A DNA stretch of 64,000 nucleotides from Rhynochetos jubatus (Eukaryota; Chordata; Aves; Eurypygiformes; Rhynochetidae): contig CM050656.1 of NCBI GenBank assembly GCA_027574665.1, positions 14,087,501-14,151,500 on the forward strand, written 5' to 3'. Shown one piece after another: positions 47,531 to 59,500 of this stretch. The position numbers and the translations under genes were made by a program. Each line of letters opens with the position of its first letter. Positions within the stretch are counted from its first letter, which is position 1. The notes under the pieces were generated by a model. The model searched no databases. It had not been told where the DNA came from and worked only from the letters and a program-made list of their open reading frames with translations.

Positions 47531-50500
47531 GTAAATTGAAATATAAAGGTGATTACAAATGGAATTAATGACCAGCTTCTTTGTTCTGTAGAAGCTTCTG
47601 CTACTATAATATTTTAATTATTGTTTTAATGATCCTTTAGAACTATAAAATATTATTATATATATCAGTGAAAAATAAAGTTGCTTTTCTTTAGGTGCAT
47701 CATTCAAAATTAGTTCAGCTATTTCTGTACTGCATGTTATTCAAAATTAGTTAATTTATTCATTGCTTCTGTGACGTGTATCAGCTTTACAATGTGATCA
47801 TTATATTTTGCGACCTACCCTGAGGTGGTAGGTGTTAGATACTGCTTGCATCTGCCCCCTCTTTTTTTTTTTTTTAAACGATTTCCTGATGTCACTGCTT
47901 AGGCACTTACAGAACATCTGTCACTCGTGATAATGAGATCAAGTTCTTTCAGTCTTTATAACTATTCACTGGGCAGAAGCCTTTGTGCTTTGTAAGAATA
48001 GGTGCAAGTACGGTGCTTTTTCAGCTTTCCAATATTATTGCTTTAGGTAGGACGAATTAAAAGGTGCTAAGGGTATGGATTAACATAATTTACCACAATT
48101 AACTTGGTTAGCAACTATGGGCAGTAACATGTACAATATATTAATCATAATTACTTTCCTCCTCCTCTTCTATATGACCTCCACGTAGTATGTTTTGAGA
48201 CAAGTAGAGGCTGAGGAAATGATGCTACCTTTCTTGCTAGACTAGGTATTAGGAGTCTTAATCACATATTCTGTCTCTTTTAAATGCTTTGCTCTAATCT
48301 ACTCTGATTATCTGTTATTAGTGAGGCATTGGCAATTATCTTTGACTACTGCTGTCTCAATCGCTGTTCTCCTTGCTAGTGTAAACAGAGCTTCTTGTAT
48401 GGAGAGGTTGTATTCTCTATTCACTCCTTAGCTGCCAGGGATATAAAACAAGACGTGGTTTAGAGAGACGTTTTCTTGTCTTTGTTGTGGAAAAATGTGA
48501 TTGAGATCACGCTTGAGAAAGTCAAGATGTGGTGGAGATTGCACTAAGAAGTTTGGCAAAATCACAGCCTCATTTTTATGTTTATAGACACAAAACTCTA
48601 TTTCTAACAGTAGCATCCATGCAGGCCATAACATTCAGTCACGCTGCTGCTTATGTGGCATTTTAAAAGAAGGCAGTGAAAGCAGTGCTTCAGTGATTAA
48701 AGTTCACATGTGCAGCACTATGCAGAGCGTTCCTCTTGCTGTGCTTGCTTGGTAATACGGAGAGAGAGAACAGCCATCACATAGACTACTGCATAATTGG
48801 AGCAGACTGGAAAACCCTCACCACATTAGCAAGACAAGCTGTAATTTCCAGTAAATTGTATAAAACTTGTCTTAACAAATATATCATTGTCCTTGTGCTG
48901 GTCTAATAAGCAGTATAATGAAAATGCTGCGGTCTTTGTAGGAATAGAGCAGTTTAAAGGAGTTTCTAGGAGCTTAGTTTGTTGCTGTTGCATAATTTGC
49001 TAATGGATCTTTTGAAACAGCATAGAAAATACATATGCAGAAGTAAAAGCTGCATCTTTTTTATACTTGGTTGTCTATATAAATGACTAAGCAAAAACTG
49101 TCTCTAAAGTTCGATAAAATTGTTTTTGTTTATAAATTTACTTTCTTTGAAAAATTCTTCCATTATTAATTGACAATTAGGTAAATTTAATATTATGTTA
49201 TGGGCCATAGTAATTTTATTGCATTTTGAACAGCAGGCAGTTTCTACATTTGATATATAACTCAGTTTTTAAACCTGACACTCTAAACTGTAGGGGTTTT
49301 TTCCTATGAAAAGTGATGTTGTTTTGACTAACTAAGAACAAAACTTGGTGTCATCCTACTTACACAAATTTATTTTCTGGGTACATGGCCAGATGAGAAG
49401 ATGTATTATGGAGTCAAATTAGCCATTCAAAGAATAACAATACAACTTGAAGCATGGCTGACTGGTGTATAAAGAGACATTATAAAACGGTGTGGTGCGA
49501 TAATTTTTAGGCATTGCATAGGAAACATAAATCCTAGCTTCTAAATGGACTATAGAGCACTTGAAGTGCAGGCATATCAATTGCATCTTAATTACTGTGA
49601 CAATGTAGCTTGACTGTATCTGGTCAGTTAATTTGGAATGATGATATTAAAAATATTAAAATATGTTTCACATGACACAAGTAACATAACCAGTGAATAT
49701 TACTGAAACAGTTTTGGTGTTAGGATCCAGGTGAAGAAAAAAAACTAAATGAGAAGGAATTCAACACATGGACTAATAATTTATTGGAGCCTGGTGGACA
49801 GGCTTTTGAATCCCGGCACCAGAAATGCATTTGGAACCAGCTTCTGGCATATGTTACCCTCCTCTTCACCATGTGGCTTCTTTTTGGTGTTAATCTAGAT
49901 TAAAGAAAAAAGTTATAGAAAGAGTTAAACTCAGCCTGAAGCTAAAAATTGTTGCAGTGTATTATAGGACACTGAGCACTATCACACTTCCCACTGACTC
50001 TCAGTTGGAGGCTCATATGTGGGCTCAGATGTGTGCACATAAACTAGAAGCAGGTTTCTGAGATAGTTATGCAGCTAGGCTAGGTGTTATAGTAGTAGGT
50101 GGTAATATGTTTATCTCCCTTGTCTCACTGTTATCTCTCTCAAAGTTAGCCTGAACAGCATCAGTCTTTATTGAAAAGTGTGTTATTCAGGAAGGTACTA
50201 GAACACAGTTCATATTTCTACAAAATAGAAGATATTCTACTGTCATAGCTTTTTCCACTAAACAGCCGTAGGATAATGGCTTACATGACTTAGGCATATG
50301 ATAAACAAATATGGCAGCATATAACAAAAATAAACAGAATCACTGAGATTTTAAGTGTCTTTTAACAGACTTTGTAAATCAGAGATATTTCAAAGATTGA
50401 TTTCTTCCTCAGTTTTTACATTCCACTTCACAAAAAATTATCAATAACTTCTGTAATATATTATGACCTTTAGACCATTTATATTCCATGAGATGACATT

Positions 50501-51061
50501 TAGAATAATTTATTACTCTTTATTTTTATTTCAGAGGAAATACTTTAATATGCTTGTGTGTAGCTTGATAAAGAAAATAGTCAAAGTTTTATCACTATAG
50601 ATGGTCTAATTAAGACTAGCCCTTTATAGTATGTCATTTTTTAGTATACCACACATTTTTTCATGTCCCTGGACCATACCTGAAAAGAGAAAAGTTCTGT
50701 TCCTATGCTTGTCAAGCTATTAGATCAAAATAAAACCCCAAACCTCATTTAAACATTCACATTACTGACACTTTGTCTTCAGTTTTAAAGCATAAATCTG
50801 TAGCTTATTCAGAAGCCTTAATTTCTAAAGTATGATTTCCGCTTTTTGATTCTGTTTATATTCAACGCTTATTAAAATACTTTGTTTGAAAAACAATGCT
50901 TTTCTAAAATATGTGTTATGGAAATCTTACAAACACAACACACTGCTGGTATAAGCAGCTCAGTGCTATCAATGTTAACTGGCATTCTTTAAACTGTGTG
51001 GTGTCAACTCTCTGCCTTTTAAAAAAATGTTTCTAATTTTTTTTTTTTTTTTTAACAATAG
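47531..51061 (+). other. GIPC2: GIPC2 intron 2
   Basis: The intron is AT-rich with a long T-tract before the acceptor (TTTTAACAATAG). It contains an open terminal-exon-like segment at 49724-49903. No mobile element was recognised. Confidence 0.95.
49724..49903 (+). CDS. Candidate alternative/nested terminal exon with hydrophobic C-terminus
   Basis: Following a GGTGTTAG acceptor, only phase 0 is open. It runs 59 codons to TAA, starting DPGEEKKLNEKEF and containing LLEPGGQAFESRHQKC. It ends with a hydrophobic run (LLAYVTLLFTMWLLFGV) three residues before the C-terminus, the form of a tail anchor or last transmembrane helix. GC content rises over the segment relative to the intron. GIPC2 exon 2 ends in phase 0, so splicing to it would give a PDZ-truncated GIPC2 with a membrane tail. 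Alternatively it is the last exon of an unknown gene. An AATAAA lies at 50329-50334. The acceptor's pyrimidine tract is modest. I do not recognise the protein, and chance remains possible. Confidence 0.4.
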   Translation, partial: DPGEEKKLNEKEFNTWTNNLLEPGGQAFESRHQKCIWNQLLAYVTLLFTMWLLFGVNLD

Positions 51062-51242
51062 AGAATCAAAGAAGGTAGCCTCATGGACCAAACCAAAATG
51101 GTCTGCGTGGGTGATCACATAGAGACTATAAATGGAAAAAATGTGTCAGATCGTCGACATTATGAAGTTGCCAAAATGCTAAAAGATCTGGAGAAAGGTC
51201 AGATGTTTAAGCTGGAGTTGATAGAGCCTATGAAAGCATTTG
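51062..51242 (+). CDS. GIPC2: GIPC2 coding exon 3: PDZ core
   Basis: The exon encodes residues 143-202 plus one base. It includes the rest of the PDZ domain: RIKEGSLMDQ, VCVGDHIETINGKNV (the usual PDZ GD.I..ING element), helix B with RRHYEVAKMLKDL, and the final strand FKLELIEPMKAF. The acceptor follows an unusually long T-run. The donor is TTTG|GTGAGT, phase 1. It lines up with human GIPC2 (ICVGDHIESINGENI) without gaps. Confidence 0.97.
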
Positions 51243-52363
51243 GTGAGTGACCTGACTGTCCACCTTGTTCACTGGGTATTGAAATCCCAACAATGCACTG
51301 CATTTTAAGTTTGTTTTAAGACTGCAGCCAGGCATCCGCCCAAGGAAACATAACTGATACAACAAAGTGGGGTGGTTTTGGTTTTTTTGTGGATTTTTTT
51401 TTTTTAATTGGAGATTTTTTAATGGATTTTATTCCATCTTGCTTTCTCCAGCAGTCTTCCTGGTGTGGGCTGCCTAAGCCTGTCTCAGTTACTTGATTGC
51501 TTTGCCACCACATGGTGGTGCAAAATAGCACAGGAATTGTCTCATAAACACAATTTTGAAGCACAGATCACTTCACTGATGTGCTAATCCTCAAACTTCC
51601 TCTTCTCTTTTCCTTTATTGATACATAATCCCTGGTCATCCGTGTGTCAGATATGTCAGTTTTGAACCCTTTACTGGGGACTGCACTCTAGTGCAGAAGG
51701 ATGCTGCAAAAAACATGGGGCTTCTGTAGAGCACCTCCTTTGCTGAATGCCTGCCTGCTCTCCACAACTTTTTTGTGGATCTCTAATCATGCAGTGGGTA
51801 TACTCAGAACCGGAAGAAAGCAGTGCGGCAAAGCTTTGCTTCTACATACCACCTGCATGCTCTGAGAAAGTGATACTTGTATAGGAGGAATGCTGACCTA
51901 CTGCTAATTCTCATGTACATTAATTTTATCAATGTGGTAAACTAAAAAAAAAAAAAAAGAAAAAATAGGGACTGAGTTTTCTTTTTCTTTCATATTTAAT
52001 ATTACTTCAAATTTTTCTGTCTGCTCATGAACCATGTAGTATTTTTCTCTAATAAAAACTTCAATATACTGCTAAATTTTAAATGTGTATGAGTCCTTGC
52101 TCATGCTCGCAGTAACAGCAAGGTAAAAATCACCATCTTCACCACAGCAGCAAAAGATAGAAATGTTTATTTTTCAAAGCTTTTCCTGTTAGTTTACGAC
52201 TGCTGTCATACACCAGTCTTGACACTTGGTGTCAGAATAGCAGCAGAAATTGAAAATGAGAGAAATTTGAAGATTCCTTTTTGCTTTTGGTGTTTTTGTG
52301 CAGAATGAGCATTATCAGCTAATCTCTAATGTGTTTGGATATAAACTGAACCTCCTGTTAAAC

Positions 52364-53425
52364 TGTGGTGGGTTGACCCTGGCTGGAGGCCAGGTGCCCC
52401 CCAGAGCCATCCGTCACTCACCTCCTCAGCTGGGCAGGGAGAGAAAATATAGAAAAAGGCTCATGGCTTGAGGTAAGGACAAGGAGGGATCACCCAGTAG
52501 GTACCTTCATGGGCAGCACAGACTCAACTTGGGGAAATTAGTTTAATTTGTTGCCAATCAAATCAGAGTAGGATAATGAGGAATAAAAACTAGATCTTAA
52601 ACACTTCCCCCCCCACCCCCCCCCCCTTCTTCTTCCGAGGCTCAGCTTTGCTCCCCATTTCTCTCCCTCCTCCCCTCCAGCAGGGCAGGGGACAGGCAAT
52701 GGGGGTTGTGGTCAGTTCGTCACACGTTGTCTCTGCTGCTCCTTCCTCCTCAGGGGAGGATCCTCACACTCTGCCCCTGCTCCAGCGTGGGGTCCCTCCC
52801 ACGGGAGACAGTCCTCCAGGAACTTCTCCAGCACGAGTCCTTCCCACGGGCTGCAGTTTTTCACAAACTGCTGTGGCATGGGTCCCTCCCATGGGGTGCC
52901 ATCCTGGAGCAGCCTGCTCCAGCCTGGGTCCCCCCGGGGTCACAAGCCCTGCCAGCGAACCTGCTCCAGCCTGGGCTCCTCTCTCCATGGGGCCACAGCT
53001 CCTGTCAGGAGCCTGCTCCAGTGTGGACTGCCCATGGGGTCACAGCCTCCTTCAGGTATCCCCCTGCTCCAGTGTGGTGTCCTCCCCAGGCTGTAGCGGA
53101 GTCTCTGCTCCAGCACCTGGAGCACCTCCTCCCACTCTTTCTCCACTGACCTTGGTGTCTGGAGGGCTGTTTCTCTCACACATTCTAGCTCCTCTCTCTG
53201 ACTGCAGTTGCACAGTTGGTTTTTTGGTTTTCCTCCTTAAAGCACATTATTCCATAGGCACTACCACTGTCACTGATGGACTCAGCCTTGAACAGCGGTA
53301 GGTCCATATTGGAGCCTGCTGCATTGGCTCTGTCAGACACAGCAGAGACTTCCAGCAGCTTCTTACAGAAGCCACCTCTGTAGCTCCCCCTGCTACCAAA
53401 ACCTTGCCACGCAAACCCAATATAT
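52364..53425 (-). mobile_element. Avian ERV solo LTR-like element with internal 47-bp repeats
   Basis: The element starts TGTGGTGGGTTGACC and ends near CACGCAAACCCAATATA; both ends match an abundant avian LTR-type repeat as I remember it. There are seven to eight imperfect units of about 45-50 bp between 52774 and 53120, each starting CTGCTCCAG and containing a GGGTCC..CC.ATGGG-like core. Flanks TAAAC and TAAGT agree in three of five bases, so a 5-bp target duplication is possible but decayed. No gag, pol or env sequence is present. The 217-codon ORF inside comes from the repeats. Orientation is uncertain. Confidence 0.65.
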
Positions 53426-53530
53426 AAGTAAATGCGTGTATACATTGCACTAAAGTAGTATTACATCTGTATAGTATTGCGATGAGTAATATAGGAGTAC
53501 CTTTTTAATATGGGTCCTTCATTTGTATTC

Positions 53531-53630
53531 AATACTAAATGTGTTACATAGCCTGTTTGTAAAGACCAGGGTAAATCAGCATTTGATTGATAACTTCAGC
53601 CATGATTTAATAGTAATTACTTTAGTAAGG
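53531..53630 (+). repeat. Diverged direct repeat, copy A
   Basis: This 100-bp segment contains AAAGACCAGGGTAAATCAGC and TAACTTCAGC. It matches copy B (55156-55270) at roughly four of five positions over the first 75 bp. Confidence 0.75.
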
Positions 53631-55155
53631 TGATTAGGATACCTTTTAGTCTGCCTGTGATGTAGAAACCTAAACCTGCTAATTCCATGGCAATACCTTT
53701 TATCTGATATTGAATTAAGAGGCAATCAGAGCTTTTTAGGCAGGCTTTATGGAAGATGCGTACTATTTTTTTTATCTTATGGAAATTAATTTACAAGCTG
53801 CAGTGCCCAGAAGGTCAGAATATCCTGCCTCGAGCCTTAGGTGCAGTTGGGTCTTAGGCACAAATTTATTTGACATAGTGTTTAAGATGCAGCATGCTGA
53901 GAATAGCCCCAGAGGAGATGACAAACAAGATCCAGATCCTGCTGGACAAGTAGGTGCTGAATTCCTGCTAGCTTCAACACAAGTTTGTGAGGGTATAGAA
54001 ATAAGAGACAAGTCTTTGTGTGAAATTATTTTTCTTTTTTTTCTCCTTTCAGCAGAATGTGCAATAAATATAATTTACTTGTCGGCTCTCTTTCTACTAT
54101 GTGCACACAGGCTGCCTCATCTACTCCAGGCAAGAGTTGTAGCACAGAATTAAAGTCTTGTCTGAATAAGATTACTCCTTACCAGTCACAAGCTAGCTCT
54201 CTTCAAACTGTTGAAAAATTAATAGAAAAAAAATAAAGGCAGCATAACACAAACTCTACATTTAAATTATGTGAATATGAAAAATAGTTTCTGTGATGGC
54301 CAGGGAGCTTTGGTCTGAAGCATTGCAAATAAAGTTTATGTCAAGTCATGAGTTTTAAGGTGCGAATGGTGACAGAACTAGAAGAAGATGTATGTTGTAT
54401 CAGGAATGACTTTTGAAACAGGTCTAGCAGAAATGATGACAATCTCAAGGATATTTTAAACGGTCCTTGAAGCAATAAAAATGTTAAAGTGTTGATCCTA
54501 AGTATATATGTAATAAACTGTGCCATAGCTATTTGTTACAATAAAAACATTTAAAATTAACTTTTCAAGTCTTGTTCAGCAGAATAATCGGGATTTTGGG
54601 ACTACTACCTGGGCAAAATGAATATAGCGTGTTAAAGCCTCGCTGTCAAGGAGAGCCTATTGGAAAGGTCAGCTGTTAAGAGTTAGGTATAAGATGGTAA
54701 AGAAAACAGCAAAGTTCAAAACACTTCTGCAAAATTATGTCATCTCTTCTAGCACTTTCCAGATTAACAATGTAACTCCCATGTCAGTAAGCAAATTAAA
54801 GTCTTGCTACTCTTGAATGTAAAATTATGTCCTAGAAGTTACAAGAAAGCCAAATCTTAAATGATTCCATACTCCATTAACTGACTGGGGTGCCCTTACC
54901 CAAGATTAAAGAAGGAAAACTGAATTCAGGTAAAGAAAACTTTAGGTAAACCCAAATATTCTTGGTAGAGATTTATCAGGTGTGAAATCATGACCTCAGT
55001 GAAATCAGTAGAAAAACTCCTGCCGATGTACTTGTGGACATTTCACCTATGTGACTGCTGGTAATCAAATGGTTAGCCCAGCTCACTGTGGCTCACCATG
55101 ACCTGTTTAGCAGTGGTGTTTGCACCGTTGCATCAGAGAAAGCTGGGAATGTTGC

Positions 55156-55270
55156 AATGCTAAACCTGCTACGTAGTCTGCCTGGAAAGACCAGGATAAA
55201 TCAGCATTTGGCTGATGTCTTCAGCTGTTAGTTAATATTAAGTAATAAATACTTCTACTTTTCTGTAAGG
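55156..55270 (+). repeat. Diverged direct repeat, copy B
   Basis: This segment contains AAAGACCAGGATAAATCAGC and TGTCTTCAGC in the same order as copy A, 1.6 kb away. It may be two copies of an old unclassified repeat or an ancient local duplication. Confidence 0.75.
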
Positions 55271-55620
55271 TAAAATAAAATTATAATAAAATTATACATA
55301 GTTCATACATGTGCATATTATAGTGCACGTACGAAGTTCAGTGCAGTAGGCCTGCATAGGTTAGATATATAGGTTAATGGAAGTCCTAGCTTCAGTGTAG
55401 TCAAGTGGATATCAAAGTTTGAAGATAAGAGATTGTCAACAAGGTTATATTTAGAATACGGTTAACTTATAATTCACTATTTACACACTCTAGATTTTGG
55501 TTAGAATAAAAAGTGAAGGTTAGTGTAATAGGGAAAACAGATACATCATATTTTGGTCTACCATATACTTAGTTTTGTTTTGTATTCTTTTCTTTTTGTT
55601 GTTGTTTGTTTTGTCTTTAG

Positions 55621-55730
55621 AAAAGCTGGAACCAAGGTCCAAAGGTGGAGCTCTGCCAGAGGCTAAAATCTCCAGAGGGAGAGAAACACTTCGGCTGAGG
55701 ACCAAAGGCCCTGCTACTGTGGAGGAAATG
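55621..55730 (+). CDS. GIPC2: GIPC2 coding exon 4: PDZ-GH2 linker
   Basis: With the base carried over from exon 3, this exon encodes 37 residues (203-239). It starts EKLEPRSKGG and ends with the family hallmark TLRLRTKGPATVEEM, directly matching human GIPC2 (TLRLRSKGPATVEEM). The acceptor is TTTTGTCTTTAG; the donor is ATG|GTATGG, phase 0. Confidence 0.97.
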
Positions 55731-56462
55731 GTATGGTTATCCTGGGGTCTTTCTATAGTTTAATTGTATAGCACGTGATTTGTGCTTCCACAGCTGGATA
55801 AGGTAAAGTAGGAAGGAAGAAGCTGGATGTTACAAAGCTTTGAGGACTTAAGACGATGACTGCCTTCTGCAGGGAGAAATGCTTATATGAAGTTGAAGAC
55901 TAGCAGGGATAGGATTGGGCTGGGGAATCTCAGAGAGCCTGTGTTTAGATGTCATGGATTACATGGGTGAGTTTAAGGTAGATTAGACCAAGAACTGTTG
56001 AAAAGAGGGAAGCAACGGGGAGGAAAAGTGGGGGGGTCAGTTAAAGAGTTGGTTCTGTTTCTGATGTTGCAAAGTGTACTGGGCTGGTATAAGGGTTATT
56101 GTCAGGAGAGGCTGATAATGTACATTGACGTGAATATGTGTAAAACCAGGATTAGGGTTTGGAAGAAGAAATGCTATTTGTTCTGGATTCTTCTAATGCT
56201 TGTGAAGATGTGATGAAGATCTGTGTTTTCAGGAGATGTAAGGCCCTTGTTTAGTTCGAATGTGAGAGCTGTGTGGCTTGACGTTAGGAGTAAGGCACAG
56301 GTTTGTGAGAAGAGGCAAAGAGAGGGGAATAATGTGTTTTACTTGTAGGTTTTGTAAGTTTGGGTGGCTAGGATAGGAGTAAGGATAATCAGTGCCGAGT
56401 TGCTGGTTGAGGTCTAGATAGAATGATACTTTTGCTCTTTTTCTCCCTTTATTTCAACAAAG
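55731..56462 (+). other. GIPC2: GIPC2 intron 4
   Basis: This is a short GT-AG intron with acceptor TTATTTCAACAAAG. It holds only chance ORFs and no repeat. Confidence 0.95.
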
Positions 56463-56544
56463 CCAACTGAAGTTGAAGAAAAAGCCATTAAAAAAGTGGA
56501 TGAGCTTCTTGAAACATACATGGGGATAAGGGATATTGAATTAG
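56463..56544 (+). CDS. GIPC2: GIPC2 coding exon 5: start of GH2 domain
   Basis: The exon encodes 27 codons plus one base, residues 240-266. It starts PTEVEEKAIKKVDELLE and ends TYMGIRDIEL. This is the first helix of the GH2 domain, which binds myosin VI; YMGIRD is invariant in the family. The donor is TTAG|GTGAGT, phase 1. About 49 residues remain to be encoded (in human from ATTM to the DEFVFDVW end) and were not found before the window's edge. Confidence 0.97.
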
Positions 56545-59500
56545 GTGAGTTTTTAACAGACATTTAACTACAAGATTAAAAAAATTCTCATTTTCTGTAG
56601 TCTCAAATTTATTATTTTAGTCTCTGAATATAAGTGAAGCAACTTTTGTCCAGTGTGCAGTCTTAAAACTTTGCCTATATTTTTGCAAATGTGTGTCTCT
56701 GATAAAAGAAAGAATCTCTCATTGCAGGCCTTATGATATAATTAATCATCTATACTTCCTGTGCATTATCTATATGCTGTTGCATGAATTATTTAGATGT
56801 TTGTCCTTAACTGTCAGCACTGTATTCTTTCTGGCATATATTTTCTAGTGGAGCTTGTGTGTGCCATGTTTCAGGATCATTAAGGATAAGCATGTCTGTT
56901 TGCTTTTTTGCTCTTTTGCCCCTTGGCTTAGACACATCGCAGTTATCGCTAAAGTTTGAATCTGAAATCTTCCTCAGTGAAAGGGCAACTGTTTAGCAAG
57001 GGAACTAACAGAGAATTGCTCAAATTTATCAAATTCTCCAAAGTCTGTTTTCTGAAAAACATGGAAAATTTTCCAGAATATTTACTAGCTGTCACAATCA
57101 TCAATTTGCAATGAAAGAAGCTATTCAACCCCAATGTCGTAAGTTCCTTAAACTGCACCAAACTTGTCCTTGCAGCTGTTGCTTTTCTCTCTGTTAATCT
57201 GACAACAACTAAATAGGAACTTCTGTTTTTATGGGAAGAAGCTGAAGTCTAGCCGAGTGAGAAGCCAGCTGTGGCTGGGTGTAGTCCTCACATGATCTTG
57301 TGGAACTGCTAATACTGAGACGAAGAACAAGGTATTTGCTGCTCTGATAATCTAAAAAAAATCAGGCAAGAATTAGGAAAGGATAAGCTAAATGGAAAAT
57401 GATCTTGAAAAGAAAGCTTTTAGAAGAGAGAAGTGGAGGAGGCAGAACAGAAGAGAAAATAGGTCTGACATGAAGCTAAGGGCAAAGCGGGAGGGTTGGA
57501 CAGGCAGCACAGAGGAATGAGAACAATAGGAGTTTATCTGGTAGCTCCTACCAGCAAGCATCTGATTGGCAGCTCTTTGAGTTTGCTCACAGGAAAAATT
57601 GTAGGTAAAGTTTTATTTGTCCCCTAGCCTAAGGTGGAGGTGGGCTTCCTGGCTTAGAAGAGAGCAGGCTGCCCCAGACTCAGGAATTCTCTTTTGTAGG
57701 TAGTATCTAAGCTTTCCAATTCCTAGAAAACTAAAAATTCTCAAAAATTATGTTCCCAGCAGCTCTGATGTGTGATGTCCCTGCCATGTAATATGTTCTC
57801 AGGAGCCCTGTTTGGTGCTGACCCTTTGTTGAGGTTAGGGAGGATCCCATGTCCTGTTGCTCTTCTGCAGCCTCTGCCACTTGGTCGGTCTGAGGCTCAG
57901 GCTTCACAGCTCCAGAGTCTCGTGCCAGCTGTCCCTCTGGGATCTCTTTTTGTCCTGCAGCTGTTGCAGTCCCAGATCAAGCCAGGCTTCTGGAGACTCT
58001 TGTCCTTGCAGGTAACCTCCAAAGTCCCCAGGCTCCTGGTCCTACAGGAATAAGCAGCTATAGGTGTTCTGGTTTTGGCATCCAGAGCCCAGAATCCTGA
58101 GATCCTAGACTGGAGCATGGGTTTGGGGGATGTTGAGGTGTGCTATACTCTGCTGTAGGGTAGGAAAGCATGTTCCCATGGGAACTCATGTTCCCTGTGG
58201 TTTTGACTCTCAGTACCATAACGGGATGGCTCTTGTACAGTAGACTGAGGAGTTCAGCTTTCAGGACATATGGCTGAGCTGATTGCCAAGCTCCCGGTAG
58301 AGTTTGCCCATTAATTCCTTGATTATTTTTATTTATTTTCCCCCCTGGAAAATCTAATATCCTTCATCTTTCAGTATGTGGTTTGGAAAGTTTCAAAGAA
58401 CACCTTAAAAGAACAGTCAGAGAAGGAAGAGGTCTTTGTCATCAAAGATTCTTCTTCCTGACTGGGTTGTTGACCTTCACCTCTTCCTTCTCTTCCTCCC
58501 AAAAAGACAGTGAAACAAAGAGAAACATCAGGAATCAAAGACTACAGGGTTCATGTAGCTTTAGTTTGCACCTTTGAAGCCATTTCCTGAAGTTCAAATC
58601 TTAGAGTTGCAGGCCAACGGTGCTGACCCAAAAGAAAAAAAAGTCTTACTGTTTTTAAACAATTAAACAGCTCTAGTACTCATTAGGAAAGGAGAGCTCA
58701 TCACCTGTCACAAATCTGGTCAATTAACATATGTCAGTTTTTCATATACTGGATGTGATCAGTCACCCATAAAAATGAAATATGAGGAAAGGATTCATTC
58801 AGAGAATGCCAATCACCACTTAGCTAGAAATTTCACTCATTACTCAAGCCAGATTAGTTGAAAATGCAAGTCATCACAATGCGACAGCCGACAAGTGATT
58901 AAGTTCTCAATCATTGCTCACTCCCATGCAGTTCTGTTTGTCAGAAGCTTTGGATGTCAGTTAATGGAGATGAACGAGAAATATTAAAATGACACTTCCA
59001 TGGTGTGATTGAATTCTAAAACAGCACCCCAGTTTTAAGCCAGAAGTTAGAAAGAAAGGAAAGAAAAAATAATGCAAAATTACAGACAGAATTAAAGATG
59101 AGATAAAGCCCTTAATTTTTGCACAGTTAAGTATCTTGACAGTTTCAAGAATGGCTGACTAGATCTACACACAAATCCCTAAGTTGGAGCAAAATGCTTG
59201 GAAATCAGATAATGGAAATGCATTTTAACTTCTTTTTTGGCACAGGTTTTTATTTTCAGAGATCTAAATGCTGTTGAGATTTACATACCTGCCTTCTGAA
59301 TGCACTGTTCCCTTTTTACCTCTTTATTTTACTCAAAATTGGGCTTAATCTGAAGAAGGGACACCTGGTACTGTAAATGTATTCCTCAGCTATATTATGG
59401 GTACCTTAAAAATAGGGCCAAGGCTTGACTTCAGCCTTCTTTAAAACATAAATGCACCATTGAGGGATAATTCAGATTATTTTAAATCCTGTCAGTGCTT

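Larger units (their letters stand above)
51243..55620 (+). other. GIPC2: GIPC2 intron 3
   Basis: The intron contains a 1-kb LTR-like element (52364-53425) and two diverged copies of a 100-bp sequence (53531-53630 and 55156-55270). A 134-codon ORF at 53749-54153 is unrecognised and probably chance. The remainder is AT-rich and featureless. Confidence 0.95.

Noticed and set aside
52648..53301. 217-codon ORF
   Set aside because: It is produced by the internal tandem repeats of the LTR-like element.
53749..54153. 134-codon ORF in GIPC2 intron 3
   Set aside because: Not recognised; its hydrophobic end comes from T-rich sequence. Kept only as a note.
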